Source: JBDZVM01 sp040255675 (GTDB lineage: Bacteria > Actinomycetota > Actinomycetes > Acidothermales > Acidothermaceae). Taken from it: a stretch of 64,000 bases of DNA. Both the position numbers and the translations under genes were made by a program. The stretch lies in contig JBDZVM010000021.1 of NCBI GenBank assembly GCA_040255675.1, forward strand, positions 1-64,000. The letters are read 5' to 3'. Of this stretch, positions 25,860 to 34,482 are shown piece by piece; within the stretch, counting starts at the first letter, position 1, and every line of letters begins with the position of its first letter. The notes beneath the pieces were generated by a model. The model made no database searches, had not been told where the DNA came from, and was given only the letters and a program-made list of their open reading frames with translations.

Positions 25860-27206
25860 GTGAGCTTGTTCGACGACGTCGGCGCGAAAGCGCAGCAGGC
25901 GGTGGCGCCGCTCGCGGTGCGGATGCGTCCGCGCACGCTCGATGACGTCGTCGGCCAGCAGCATCTGCTGGGCCCCACGACGCCCCTTCGCCGCATGGTC
26001 GACTCGCCGCACAGTGCGGTGAGCTCGATCTTTTTGTGGGGACCACCCGGCACCGGAAAGACCACGCTCGCCTACGTGATCAGCCAGGCCACCGACAAGC
26101 TGTTCGTGGAGCTTTCGGCCGTGAGCGCGGGCGTGAAAGAAGTGCGGCAGGTGCTCGACGACGCACGCCAGCAGCTCGTCATGTACGGCAAGCAGACCGT
26201 GCTGTTCATCGACGAAGTACATCGCTTCTCGAAGACGCAACAAGACGCGCTGCTGCCCGCGGTAGAAAACCGGCTCGTCACGCTGATCGCGGCAACGACC
26301 GAGAACCCTTATTTCTCCGTAATTTCTCCACTGCTCTCGCGGTCGCTGTTGCTCACCCTTCAACCTTTATCGGACGACGACGTACGCGCCGTCGTGCGAC
26401 GCGCCCTCACTGACGACCACGGCTTGGCGAGCAAGTACAAGCTCGACCAAGACGCCGAAGACCAACTCGTACGCATGGCCGGGGGAGACGCGCGCCGGGC
26501 GCTGACCTATCTCGAGGCGGCGGCTGCCGGCGCCGACCAAACGATTACGCTCGAAATCCTGGCGACCGCGGTCGATCGTGCCGCCGTCCGCTACGACCGT
26601 GACGGCGACCAGCACTATGACGTCGCGAGCGCCTTCATCAAGTCGATCAGGGGGAGCGACGCCGACGCGGGCCTGCACTACCTGGCGCGCATGATCGAGG
26701 CTGGCGAAGACCCGCGCTTTATCGCCCGCCGACTCGTCATCTTGGCGAGCGAAGACATCGGCATGGCTGACCCCACAGCGCTGCAAACCGCGGTGGCGGC
26801 TTATCACGCGGTGGCATTCATCGGGTTTCCAGAGGCGAGCCTCACGCTGGCCCACGCCGTCGTGGCGTTGGCGACGGCGCCGAAGTCGAACGCGGTCACC
26901 ACGGCGATCGGCGCCGCTCTCGACGATGTGCGACGCGGCCTGGTTGGCACCGTTCCGCCGCACCTGCGCGACTCGCACTACGCCGGCGCGAAGAAACTCG
27001 ACCACGGCGTCGGTTACCTGTATCCGCATGACGATCCGGTTGGGGTGGTCGAGCAGCAGTACGCGCCCGACGCCGTCAAAGGCCGCACGTACTACCAGCC
27101 GACGAATCGCGGAGCGGAACGGACGACGGCCGAGCGGCTCGCTCGTATCCGCGCTGTGCTTCGAGGCGAATCGTTACGCGGCGAATCGTGCGACGACAGC
27201 CGCTGA
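25860..27206 (+). CDS. rarA: Replication-associated recombination protein A (AAA+ ATPase)
   Basis: 448 residues from the GTG at 25860, giving the family N-terminus (SLFDD, then RMRPRTLDDVVGQQHLLGP). Walker A is GPPGTGKTT (61-69), Walker B is VLFIDEVHRF, with sensor residues in ATTENP and the C-terminal tetramerisation domain (GARKLDHG-like AKKLDHGVGYLYPHD). RarA/MgsA acts at stalled replication forks. Earlier in-frame starts at 25812 and 25821 are less likely because the -10 sits downstream of them. In related genomes it lies near alaS; here a toxin-antitoxin pair and an exporter intervene. Confidence 0.93.
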   Translation: MSLFDDVGAKAQQAVAPLAVRMRPRTLDDVVGQQHLLGPTTPLRRMVDSPHSAVSSIFLWGPPGTGKTTLAYVISQATDKLFVELSAVSAGVKEVRQVLDDARQQLVMYGKQTVLFIDEVHRFSKTQQDALLPAVENRLVTLIAATTENPYFSVISPLLSRSLLLTLQPLSDDDVRAVVRRALTDDHGLASKYKLDQDAEDQLVRMAGGDARRALTYLEAAAAGADQTITLEILATAVDRAAVRYDRDGDQHYDVASAFIKSIRGSDADAGLHYLARMIEAGEDPRFIARRLVILASEDIGMADPTALQTAVAAYHAVAFIGFPEASLTLAHAVVALATAPKSNAVTTAIGAALDDVRRGLVGTVPPHLRDSHYAGAKKLDHGVGYLYPHDDPVGVVEQQYAPDAVKGRTYYQPTNRGAERTTAERLARIRAVLRGESLRGESCDDSR

Positions 27207-27234
27207 ACGCATCGTCCGGTGGAGCTTATGGAGC

Positions 27235-27513
27235 TTAGGGAGCTCGGTAGGCCGCCGAGCGGTTGAACACTCCCACGACGGTGACGCGCCGCGCGGCGTC
27301 ATCGATCCGGTAGATCACGCGGTAGGTCCCGCGGCGCGCGCTGTGCCGATCTGCCAGCGGCGCGCGCAACCGCTTGCTTACGCGTTCGGGGTTGTCGAGA
27401 AGCGGTCCGATGATGAACTCGTACGCCGCGAACGCGACGGCTTCTGGCAATTGCTCCGTGAGTTGGCGACGTGCTGTGGGCGAGATGCTCAGGTGGTAGC
27501 GAGCGTCGCTCAC
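27235..27513 (-). CDS. RelE/ParE-family toxin
   Basis: 92 residues from a GTG that overlaps the antitoxin stop by four bases. The sequence fits the RelE/ParE fold: YHLSISPTARRQL start, a helical hairpin, LRAPLADRHSARRGTYRVIYRID and VTVVGVFNRSAAYR. The basic RxGxYRVIYRID strand is the family hallmark. RelE members cut mRNA on the ribosome; ParE members act on gyrase. With a Phd/YefM antitoxin and these residues, a RelE-type RNase is more likely, but this is inferred. Confidence 0.85.
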   Translation of the reverse strand: MSDARYHLSISPTARRQLTEQLPEAVAFAAYEFIIGPLLDNPERVSKRLRAPLADRHSARRGTYRVIYRIDDAARRVTVVGVFNRSAAYRAP

Positions 27514-27797
27514 GCCGACGCTCGCCGCGCGCGCATGGCGGCGGACAGGCTCTGTTCCTCCTCGCCTTCCCCACGGGCGAGTTCAGCGTCGGAATCGGCC
27601 AGGGCGCGAAGTGCGCTCGCGTCGGATAGCAGGGCGATCGTTTCCTCGAGTGAATCTAGGTCTTCGACGGCGACTAGCACCGCCGACGGCCGGCCGTGCA
27701 CGGTCACGGTGACACGCTCATGCTGCTTCGCGACGCGGCTGACCAACTCGGACAGATGCGACTTGACGTCGGCCAAGGGCAACGTGCTTTCACTCAT
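27510..27797 (-). CDS. Phd/YefM-family antitoxin
   Basis: 95 residues. The N-terminal part (LPLADVKSHLSELVSRV and VTVTVHGRPSAVLVAVEDLDSL) is the DNA-binding Phd/YefM domain, and the acidic C-terminus would wrap the toxin. Two ATGs are present, at 27803 and 27797. The promoter geometry puts the transcript start on or beside the second, so I chose that one and read the gene as leaderless. An inverted repeat over the -10 is the likely autoregulatory operator. Toxin and antitoxin overlap and are co-translated. Confidence 0.85.
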   Translation of the reverse strand: MSESTLPLADVKSHLSELVSRVAKQHERVTVTVHGRPSAVLVAVEDLDSLEETIALLSDASALRALADSDAELARGEGEEEQSLSAAMRARRASA

Positions 27798-27798
27798 A

Positions 27799-27812
27799 GT
27801 CATAAGTATGAC
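27799..27812. promoter_or_regulatory. Toxin-antitoxin operator (inverted repeat)
   Basis: GTCATA-AG-TATGAC is a 6-bp perfect inverted repeat covering the -10 and the first ATG of the antitoxin gene. Phd/YefM proteins bind such palindromes with the toxin as co-repressor. Confidence 0.6.
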
Positions 27813-27834
27813 CAGTCAGCGACGTCGGTGTCTA
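27805..27834 (-). promoter_or_regulatory. Promoter of the toxin-antitoxin operon
   Basis: On the minus strand: -35 TAGACA, an 18-bp spacer, and -10 CATACT. The predicted start is at 27797-27798, on the second ATG, implying a leaderless mRNA. Confidence 0.5.
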
Positions 27835-27862
27835 GCCGCGAGGCGCTTTCTGAAGCCGCGAG

Positions 27863-29197
27863 TCAAGCCGCCGCGGCGTCGGGGGCGCGCGTTTTCGATC
27901 CGCCAAGCGCGTAGATGCCAGCCAGCAGTGTGCCGACGCACATCGCGGCAGCGCTCAAGGCGAGCGACCAGTGGATACCGACCGCGACGCCGAGGAACCC
28001 GACGGTAAAGCCGCTGCCGGCCCGCAAGCCGTTGGCCGACATGCCGTACACACCGATCACCCGGCCGCGGGTTCGCGCGGGCGCGAGCAGCTGCACCACG
28101 GTTTGCCCGATCGACATCGACGCGAGGTTCGCGACGCCGCCGACGACCAGCATGGCGACGGCGAACGGATAGTTGTCGGTCGCGGCGAGAAACAGCGTCG
28201 ACGCCCCGTAGAACGCGGTGCTGACGACCGCCGCTTTGACGTTCGGTTTGATCCGCCCCGTCACCTCGAGCAGCAGGCCGCCGATCACGCCGCCCGCACC
28301 GTTGGCGAAAAGCAGCACCCCGTATGCCGTGCCTGAGTTTCCAGCCCCGAGATCGTGCGCGAAGATCGGCATGATCGATTGCATCGAGGCGCCGACGAAA
28401 AACGAGCCGAGCCCGGCCAGCATGATCATACAGACCAGTACGTGGTTCGCGCGCACTTCGCGAAGCACCCGAAGCGATTCCATGATTCCGACGCGCGGTC
28501 GTCGCACGCCGTTGTCCCGGGTGTGGCCGGTGAATTTGGTACGAAACAAGAAAAGCGTCAGCGGCAGGTAGATCGCTACGTTGACGAAGATGCCGGCTGT
28601 AGCGCCGAGCCCGAGTAGCAACGCTGAGCCGACGACTGGCCCGCACAAGACGCCCAGGCTGCGAAAGGTCGCGTTGAGCCGCACGGCGCTGGGCAGGGCG
28701 TCGCGGCCGACGAAGTCGTGCAACATCAACTGTTCGCCCGGGGTCCAGAGCGCGCCCGCGCAGCCGTGCAGCACCAACAGCACGCAGGCGTGCCAAATTT
28801 GCAGCGAACCGGTGAGAAACAGCGCGCCCCACGCCGCCGACACGAGCATGAAGAGCGCCTGGGCGCCCTGAATCAGTCTCCGGCAGTCGAAGCGATCGGC
28901 AAGCGAGCCGAAGTACATCGACAGCAGCAAGAACGGCACCCAGTGGCTGATCACCTCGAACCCCGCGAGCGCCGGCGAGTGAAACTTCTCCCACAGCACC
29001 CAGTAGGTGATCACGTGCTCGATGTTGTCGGCCATCATCGAAAGCCCGCCGCCGATCAGGTATAGCCGGCAGTCGTGATTGCGCAGTGCCGCGAACTTCA
29101 CGGGCGGCGCAGTGGTTGTTCTGGCGGGGCCGGAGATGATCGTTGTGGCGGCGGCGATATCCGGGACGTGAGTCGCGATGCCGCAGGCCGCGCACAT
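27863..29197 (-). CDS. MFS exporter (MFS_3/EntS-like)
   Basis: 444 residues with about twelve membrane helices. The core opens with KFAALRNHDCRLYLIGGGLSMM, and the loop between helices 2 and 3 is GSLADRFDCRRL, the MFS A motif. Closest family is MFS_3, which includes the enterobactin exporter EntS and macrolide exporters; substrate unknown. The N-terminal 35 residues are poor in hydrophobic residues and lack a ribosome site, so the real start may be the GTG at 29101. It sits upstream of, and on the same strand as, the antitoxin gene. Confidence 0.85.
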   Translation of the reverse strand: MCAACGIATHVPDIAAATTIISGPARTTTAPPVKFAALRNHDCRLYLIGGGLSMMADNIEHVITYWVLWEKFHSPALAGFEVISHWVPFLLLSMYFGSLADRFDCRRLIQGAQALFMLVSAAWGALFLTGSLQIWHACVLLVLHGCAGALWTPGEQLMLHDFVGRDALPSAVRLNATFRSLGVLCGPVVGSALLLGLGATAGIFVNVAIYLPLTLFLFRTKFTGHTRDNGVRRPRVGIMESLRVLREVRANHVLVCMIMLAGLGSFFVGASMQSIMPIFAHDLGAGNSGTAYGVLLFANGAGGVIGGLLLEVTGRIKPNVKAAVVSTAFYGASTLFLAATDNYPFAVAMLVVGGVANLASMSIGQTVVQLLAPARTRGRVIGVYGMSANGLRAGSGFTVGFLGVAVGIHWSLALSAAAMCVGTLLAGIYALGGSKTRAPDAAAA

Positions 29198-29330
29198 AAT
29201 CTATTTGAGTCCTCGAAAGTGCCGCGTTGTCGCCGCTGTCCGGCGGCAGAACCGGCTCATTCTAGCGGCGCGCCCAGCCGCCACCGCGAGGCGCGCGGGA
29301 CGACGCACGCCTTCGGTGCCACGCACCCGA

Positions 29331-29336
29331 TATCCT
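29331..29336 (+). promoter_or_regulatory. Candidate -10 element for the alaS operon
   Basis: TATCCT (TAnnnT) lies 48 bases before the DUF948 ATG, in the spacer divergent from the MFS gene. No clear -35. Confidence 0.3.
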
Positions 29337-29378
29337 CAGGCGGCAGCCCATGACGTCCGACTTCAGGGAGTGAGCGGC

Positions 29379-29825
29379 ATGTCCGTCGGAGACATCGCTG
29401 GCTTGATCGCGGCCATCGCGTTCGTCGTGCTCGTCGCGCTGCTCGCCATCCCGCTGCTGAAGCTCGGCAAGGTGCTCGACGAAGCCAGGCGGCTGGTCGG
29501 CTCGGTTACCGACGAGACGGTGCCCCTGATCAGCGGTGTCACGCAGACCGTCGACCACACCAACCACCAGCTCGAGCGGGTCGACGCGATCACCGCGAAC
29601 GTGCAGCAGGTCAGCACGAACGTCTCGGCCCTTACCTCCCTGTTCGCCGCCACGTTGGGTAGCCCAGTGGTGAAGGTCGCTGCCTTCAGCTACGGCGTGC
29701 GACGGGCGCTCGGCGAACGAAAGCAGGCGGACGTCGAAAAGCGGGTGCGCGCCGAGATGAAGGCTGAGCGAAAGTCGGCTCGGCGCGCGCGCAAGACGCG
29801 CCCCGACGAGGACACCGCGGCATGA
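29379..29825 (+). CDS. DUF948 membrane protein
   Basis: 148 residues from an ATG with AGGGAG nine bases upstream. One N-terminal membrane helix (about 5-28) is followed by a long amphipathic, coiled-coil-like region and a basic Lys/Arg-rich tail. This is the DUF948 pattern (YtxG-like general stress family). In actinobacteria it regularly precedes alaS with another tiny membrane protein. Function unknown. Its stop overlaps the next ATG. Confidence 0.8.
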   Translation: MSVGDIAGLIAAIAFVVLVALLAIPLLKLGKVLDEARRLVGSVTDETVPLISGVTQTVDHTNHQLERVDAITANVQQVSTNVSALTSLFAATLGSPVVKVAAFSYGVRRALGERKQADVEKRVRAEMKAERKSARRARKTRPDEDTAA

Positions 29826-30064
29826 GACGGCTTTTCTATATCGCGGTCGGCGCCGGCATTGGGGTTGCCGCCGTCCGCAAACTCAGCAAGGCGGCGAGCA
29901 AGCTGACGCCGTCGGGCATGGCCGATTCGCTTACCGCGACGGTTGGCGGGCTCGGCGCGACGCTGCGCGGGTTCGTCGACGACGTCCGCGTTGCCATGGC
30001 CGAGCGCGAGGCCGAGTTGCATGAGGCGCTGCGAGGCGACGATGACACGAAGCGGGAGCGGTAA
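29822..30064 (+). CDS. Small DUF6167-like membrane protein
   Basis: 80 residues. A short N-terminal hydrophobic glycine-rich helix (RRLFYIAVGAGIGVAAVRKL) precedes an amphipathic region and an acidic/basic tail. Genes of this size and pattern sit between the DUF948 gene and alaS in many actinobacteria. It overlaps the upstream gene by four bases and ends 3 bp before the alaS GTG, so it belongs to that operon. Function unknown. Confidence 0.7.
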   Translation: MRRLFYIAVGAGIGVAAVRKLSKAASKLTPSGMADSLTATVGGLGATLRGFVDDVRVAMAEREAELHEALRGDDDTKRER

Positions 30065-30067
30065 GCC

Positions 30068-32725
30068 GTGCAATCTGCCGAAATAGCCCGGCGCTGGCTG
30101 GAATTCTTCGAGAAGCGCGGGCACACCGTGGTGCCGTCGGCGCCGCTGGTCTCCGACGACCCCGAGGTGCTGTTCGTCATCGCCGGCATGCAGCCGTTCA
30201 AGCCCTACTTTCGCGGCGACTTGAAGGCGCCGTGGCCGAGGGCGACCAGCGTGCAAAAGGTCGTGCGCACGCCCGACATCGACGAAGTCGGCAAGACCAC
30301 CCGGCACGCCACGTTCTTCCAGATGTGCGGCAACTTCAGCTTTGGCGACTACTTCAAAGAGCGCGCCATCCCGCTCGCCTGGGAGTTGCTCACCACGCCG
30401 GTCGAGGGCGGCGGTTACGGTTTCGATCCCGAAAAGCTGTGGGTGACGGTTTACCAGGACGACGACGAAGCCGCCAGCATCTGGCACGACGTCGTCGGTG
30501 TGCCGGCCGAGCGTATTCAGCGCCGGGGCATGGTCGACAACTTCTGGTCGATGGGCATTCCCGGCCCGTGCGGCCCGTGCAGCGAGATTTACTACGACCG
30601 CGGCGAATCCTTCGGCGTCGGTGGCGGGCCGATCGCCAACGAGGAGCGCTACCTCGAGGTGTGGAACCTCGTCTTCATGCAGTTCGAGCGCGGGCCCGGC
30701 TCGGGCAAAGAGGGTTACCCGATCCTCGGCGAGTTGCCCGCGAAGAACATCGACACCGGCATGGGCCTCGAACGCATGGCCGCGATTTTGCAGGGTGTCG
30801 ACAACTTGTACGAGATCGACACCACCCGACCGATCCTCGACCGCGCGGCGGCGCTTTCCGGCCACACCTATGGTGCCGACGCGCAAGCCGACGTCCGGCT
30901 TCGGGTGGTCGCCGATCATTCGCGCGCGGCCACGATGCTCATGAACGACGGCGTGACGCCGTCCAACGAAGAAACGGGTTACGTGCTGCGGCGGCTGCTT
31001 CGGCGCATCATCCGCAATATGCGGCTGCTCGGCGCTACCGGTCCGACGATGCGCGAACTCGTCGCGACCACGATTTCCGTGATGTCGCCGCAGTATCCGG
31101 AGCTTGCCCGGCACGCCGAGCGGATTTACGCGGTCGCCGAAGGCGAAGAGTCCTCGTTCTTCGCCACGCTGCATTCGGGCACCGCGCGATTCGAGGCCGC
31201 CGCGAAAGAGGCGAGCGGATCGAAAACGCTCACCGGTGAGCAGGCGTTCACGCTGCACGACACGTACGGATTTCCGATCGACCTCACGCTGGAAATGGCG
31301 GCAGAGCTTGGGCTTTCTGTCGACGAAGAGGGTTTCCGCCGGCTGATGGCGCGGCAGCGGCAGCGCGCGAAAGAAGACGCCAAGAAGAAAAAGACCGGCG
31401 CGGTCGATGTTTCTGCCTACCGCGAGGTGCTCGAATCTGTTGGGACGCCAGTCGAATTCATCGGCTACGAGAGCGTCGCGGGTGAGGGCGCTGTTCGCGG
31501 GCTACTCGTCGGCGGCGCGAGTGCTCGGGTCGCGAGCGATGGCGATGTCGTTGAGCTGGTGCTCGACCGCACGCCGTTTTACGCCGAAGGCGGCGGCCAG
31601 CTGGCCGACACCGGCGTGATCACGCTGAGCAACGGCGCGCGCGTCGAAGTCGACGATGTGCAGCAGCCGCTGCCGGGCCTGATCGTGCACAAGGCGCGCG
31701 TGGTCAGCGGCGAGGTCGCGGTAGGCGAGGCGGCGCACGCCGAGATCGACCTCGAACGCCGGCGCGCCATCTCGCGCTCGCACACTGCCACGCACATGGT
31801 GCACAAGGCGTTTCGTGAAGCGCTCGGCGAAACCGCCACGCAGGCAGGTTCGGAGAACGCGCCCGGCCGGTTCCGGTTCGACTTCGCCAACCCGTCTGCC
31901 GTGCCCGCGTCGGTCTTGGCGGACGTCGAGGCACGGGTCAACGCCGTCCTCATCGACGACCTTGCCGTCACCGCCGAGATCATGTCGCAATCCGATGCGA
32001 TTTCCTCGGGTGCGATGGCGCTGTTTGGCGAGAAGTACGGCGACCGCGTGCGGGTGGTCTCGGTCGGAGACTGGGCGCGCGAGTTGTGTGGCGGCACGCA
32101 CACCGCCCGCACCGGCAACCTCGGCATCGTCAAGCTGCTCGGCGAGGCCTCGATCGGCGCGGGCACTCGACGAGTCGAGGCGCTGGTCGGTACTGACGCC
32201 TATCGGTTCTTGGCGCGCGAGGCGGTGCTCGTGTCGCAGCTGGCTGAGCAGCTGAAGACGCCACGCGAGGAGCTGCCCGATCGCATCGAAGGGCTCGTCG
32301 GCCGGCTGCGCGACGCCGAGAAAGAGCTGGAGAAGCTGCGCGCCGAGCAGGTGCTCGCGGCGGCGGGCGGCTTGGCGTCGTCCGCGATCGATGTGCACGG
32401 ACTTTCGACCGTCGTGCGGCGGGTCGCCGACGGCACGAGCGCCGACGACCTTCGAAAGCTGGCGCTCGACGTCCGGGGTCGGCTGAGCGGTGCGGTCGTC
32501 GTGCTGGTCGCGGTGACCAACGGCCGTCCGCTCGTCGCGGCAGCGCTCGACGACGCCGCCCGCGCCACCGGACTGAAGGCAGGCGCGCTTGTCGGCGTCG
32601 CGGCTCGCGCGCTAGGCGGAGGCGGCGGTGGCCGCGACGACGTCGCTCAGGGCGGCGGCACCAAACCCGGCGCTGTCGACGAAGCTCTCGCCGCGGTGCT
32701 GGCAACGGTCTCCCAGCAGGCGTGA
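30068..32725 (+). CDS. alaS: Alanyl-tRNA synthetase
   Basis: 885 residues, starting at GTG after GCGGGAGCGG. The class II catalytic domain covers the first 400 residues (VIAGMQPFKPYF, ATFFQMCGNFSFGDYFK). The editing domain carries HTATHMVH and the CGGTH zinc site (ELCGGTHTARTGN), and the C-Ala domain with a glycine-rich loop ends the protein. It charges tRNA-Ala and removes mischarged Ser or Gly. Its stop overlaps the ruvX GTG. Confidence 0.97.
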   Translation: MQSAEIARRWLEFFEKRGHTVVPSAPLVSDDPEVLFVIAGMQPFKPYFRGDLKAPWPRATSVQKVVRTPDIDEVGKTTRHATFFQMCGNFSFGDYFKERAIPLAWELLTTPVEGGGYGFDPEKLWVTVYQDDDEAASIWHDVVGVPAERIQRRGMVDNFWSMGIPGPCGPCSEIYYDRGESFGVGGGPIANEERYLEVWNLVFMQFERGPGSGKEGYPILGELPAKNIDTGMGLERMAAILQGVDNLYEIDTTRPILDRAAALSGHTYGADAQADVRLRVVADHSRAATMLMNDGVTPSNEETGYVLRRLLRRIIRNMRLLGATGPTMRELVATTISVMSPQYPELARHAERIYAVAEGEESSFFATLHSGTARFEAAAKEASGSKTLTGEQAFTLHDTYGFPIDLTLEMAAELGLSVDEEGFRRLMARQRQRAKEDAKKKKTGAVDVSAYREVLESVGTPVEFIGYESVAGEGAVRGLLVGGASARVASDGDVVELVLDRTPFYAEGGGQLADTGVITLSNGARVEVDDVQQPLPGLIVHKARVVSGEVAVGEAAHAEIDLERRRAISRSHTATHMVHKAFREALGETATQAGSENAPGRFRFDFANPSAVPASVLADVEARVNAVLIDDLAVTAEIMSQSDAISSGAMALFGEKYGDRVRVVSVGDWARELCGGTHTARTGNLGIVKLLGEASIGAGTRRVEALVGTDAYRFLAREAVLVSQLAEQLKTPREELPDRIEGLVGRLRDAEKELEKLRAEQVLAAAGGLASSAIDVHGLSTVVRRVADGTSADDLRKLALDVRGRLSGAVVVLVAVTNGRPLVAAALDDAARATGLKAGALVGVAARALGGGGGGRDDVAQGGGTKPGAVDEALAAVLATVSQQA

Positions 32726-33204
32726 TCGACATGCGGCCCGGCGCGCGCTTGGGCGTCGACGTGGGCAGTGTGCGGATCGGCGTCGCGGTCTGCGACCCTG
32801 ACGGCGTGCTCGCGTCGCCGCTCGAGACGATCCACCGCGACCGCGGCCGGAGCGACTTGCGCCGGTTTGCCGAGCTGGTGCGAGAGCTTCGCCCGATCGA
32901 GGTCGTCGTCGGGCTTCCGCTGTCGTTGTCCGGACGACGCACCGCCGCCGCTGCCGCGGCGGCGGGTTACGCTGCCGAGCTTGCCGAGGTTGCCGGCGAG
33001 GTGCCGGTGCGGCTCGTCGACGAGCGGCTCACGACCGTGACCGCGCACGACAATTTGGCGCGTGCCGGATTGCGTTCCCGGGCGCGGCGCGGCGTCGTCG
33101 ACCAGGCCGCGGCTGCCATCATCCTGCAAAGCGCGCTCGACGCCGAGCGAGCGTCGGGCAATCCGCCGGGAGAACTCGTGAAGGGCGGCAGCCGTGAAAC
33201 GTGA
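32722..33204 (+). CDS. ruvX: Holliday junction resolvase-like RuvX/YqgF
   Basis: 160 residues, RNase H-like fold. Marks are LGVDVGSVRIGVAV (first Asp), VVGLPLSLSGRR, LVDERLTT and DQAAAAIILQ. The family is linked to pre-16S rRNA 5' processing and also proposed as a resolvase. It overlaps alaS by four bases in the conserved alaS-ruvX-mltG-aroE order. Confidence 0.92.
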   Translation: MIDMRPGARLGVDVGSVRIGVAVCDPDGVLASPLETIHRDRGRSDLRRFAELVRELRPIEVVVGLPLSLSGRRTAAAAAAAGYAAELAEVAGEVPVRLVDERLTTVTAHDNLARAGLRSRARRGVVDQAAAAIILQSALDAERASGNPPGELVKGGSRET

Positions 33205-33230
33205 GTTCGGTAGCTTTCCGCGCTGCGGTT

Positions 33231-33273
33231 TTCCTGACGTTTGCTGTTGCTTAGCCACAGCAAACGTCAGGAA
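33231..33273. repeat. Perfect 17-bp inverted repeat in ruvX-mltG spacer
   Basis: TTCCTGACGTTTGCTGT (33231-33247) is exactly mirrored by ACAGCAAACGTCAGGAA (33257-33273) around a 9-base loop. There is no T-run, so it is not a standard terminator. It starts 27 bases after ruvX and ends 64 bases before the mltG ATG. It may be an mRNA processing signal, an operator, or a copy of a dispersed intergenic palindrome. Confidence 0.85.
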
Positions 33274-33336
33274 TTGCGCGCAACCTGTCTCATCGCCGCG
33301 GTCCAGGCGCGGCAGTACGTGGCGCGGGCGCGTCTC

Positions 33337-34482
33337 ATGAACGACATCTTCGATCTCGGGCTGAGTCACCAGCCATCCAAGCCGCCGCTTTACCGGCGCT
33401 TCCTCCAGCTTCCGGCGATCGGTTTGTCGCTGGCCGTTTTCGCGGCGATTGCCTTCGGTGGCGTCACGCTCGCTGGCAAGTACCTCAGCCCGCCGGAGTC
33501 GAACGACTACGCGGGCGACGGCACCGGCATCGTGCAGGTCGAGGTCAGGCCGGGCGACACGTCTGCCGACATCGCGAAAACGCTTGTCACCGCCGGGGTG
33601 GTCAAGACCCAAACCGCCTTCATCGAGGCCGCGCAAGACAATCCGAGCTCGCGCGACATCCAGCCGGGCCGCTACCAGCTCCGACTGCGCATGTCGGCGG
33701 CCAGCGCCCTGGCGTTGCTGCTCGAGCCGAGTGCGCTCGTCGGCGGGAAGGTGACCATCCCCGAGGGCACGAGACTGTCGAGAATAAAAACGATTATCGA
33801 GGCGGGTACGAGCATCAAAGCCGCCGATCTCGACCGGGTGCTCAACGACCCAGCGCAGCTCGGGCTGCCCGACTACGCGGGCGGAAAAGTGGAGGGCTTT
33901 CTCTTCCCGGCCACCTACAACGTGACGAACTCGACGACCGCGAGCTCCCTGGTGGGGCAGATGGTCGCCAAGTTCAACCAGACGGCGACCGCGGTCGCGC
34001 TTGCCGACGGCGCGAAGCAGCTGGGTGTCTCGCCGTACGACGTGGTGAAGGTCGCGAGCCTCATCGAGGCCGAGGTCAAGCGCCCGCAGGACTACCCCCA
34101 AGTTGCCGAGGTCATCTACAACCGGCTGCACCGGGGTATGAAGCTCCAGCTCGACTCGACGGTGAACTACGCGATGGGCACGTCGAAGCCGTTCCTGAGC
34201 CAAAGCGACCTGCTCACGCAGTCGCACTACAACACCTACGTCTATAAGGGACTGCCGCCGACGCCCATCGACTCGCCGGGCAAGGCCGCACTCGAGGCGG
34301 CGCTGCATCCGACGCAAGGCAAGATGCTGTACTTCGTCACGGTCGACCAAGTCACCGGCGAAACCCGGTTCACCGATTCCGATTCGCAATTCGAGGCGTG
34401 GCGTATCGAGGCGCAGCGAAACGCGACCGCCGCTCCGTCCGCCGGTCTCTCATCGCCCGCGTCGGGCTCGGCCACCCCGTGA
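33337..34482 (+). CDS. mltG: Endolytic peptidoglycan transglycosylase MltG
   Basis: 381 residues from the ATG at 33337; there is no good ribosome site, and upstream in-frame starts lie in or near the palindrome. One membrane helix (about 26-46) is followed by a LysM-like region and the YceG catalytic domain with ASLIEAEVKRPQDYPQVA, VIYNRL and the catalytic Glu in that first phrase. It cleaves nascent glycan strands outside the membrane. Its stop overlaps the aroE GTG. Confidence 0.92.
   Translation: MNDIFDLGLSHQPSKPPLYRRFLQLPAIGLSLAVFAAIAFGGVTLAGKYLSPPESNDYAGDGTGIVQVEVRPGDTSADIAKTLVTAGVVKTQTAFIEAAQDNPSSRDIQPGRYQLRLRMSAASALALLLEPSALVGGKVTIPEGTRLSRIKTIIEAGTSIKAADLDRVLNDPAQLGLPDYAGGKVEGFLFPATYNVTNSTTASSLVGQMVAKFNQTATAVALADGAKQLGVSPYDVVKVASLIEAEVKRPQDYPQVAEVIYNRLHRGMKLQLDSTVNYAMGTSKPFLSQSDLLTQSHYNTYVYKGLPPTPIDSPGKAALEAALHPTQGKMLYFVTVDQVTGETRFTDSDSQFEAWRIEAQRNATAAPSAGLSSPASGSATP

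Noticed and set aside
27816..29195. 459-codon minus-strand frame overlapping the MFS exporter
   Set aside because: Arg-rich, no membrane helices, and almost the same span as the well-formed MFS frame; a shifted-frame shadow.
29690..31258. 522-codon minus-strand frame opposite alaS
   Set aside because: Complement of the catalytic part of alaS; no motif and no ribosome site.
33241..33336. Upstream TTG start for mltG
   Set aside because: The codon is inside the 17-bp palindrome, and the added residues are not hydrophobic or conserved-looking; ATG 33337 fits the usual short cytosolic N-terminus.
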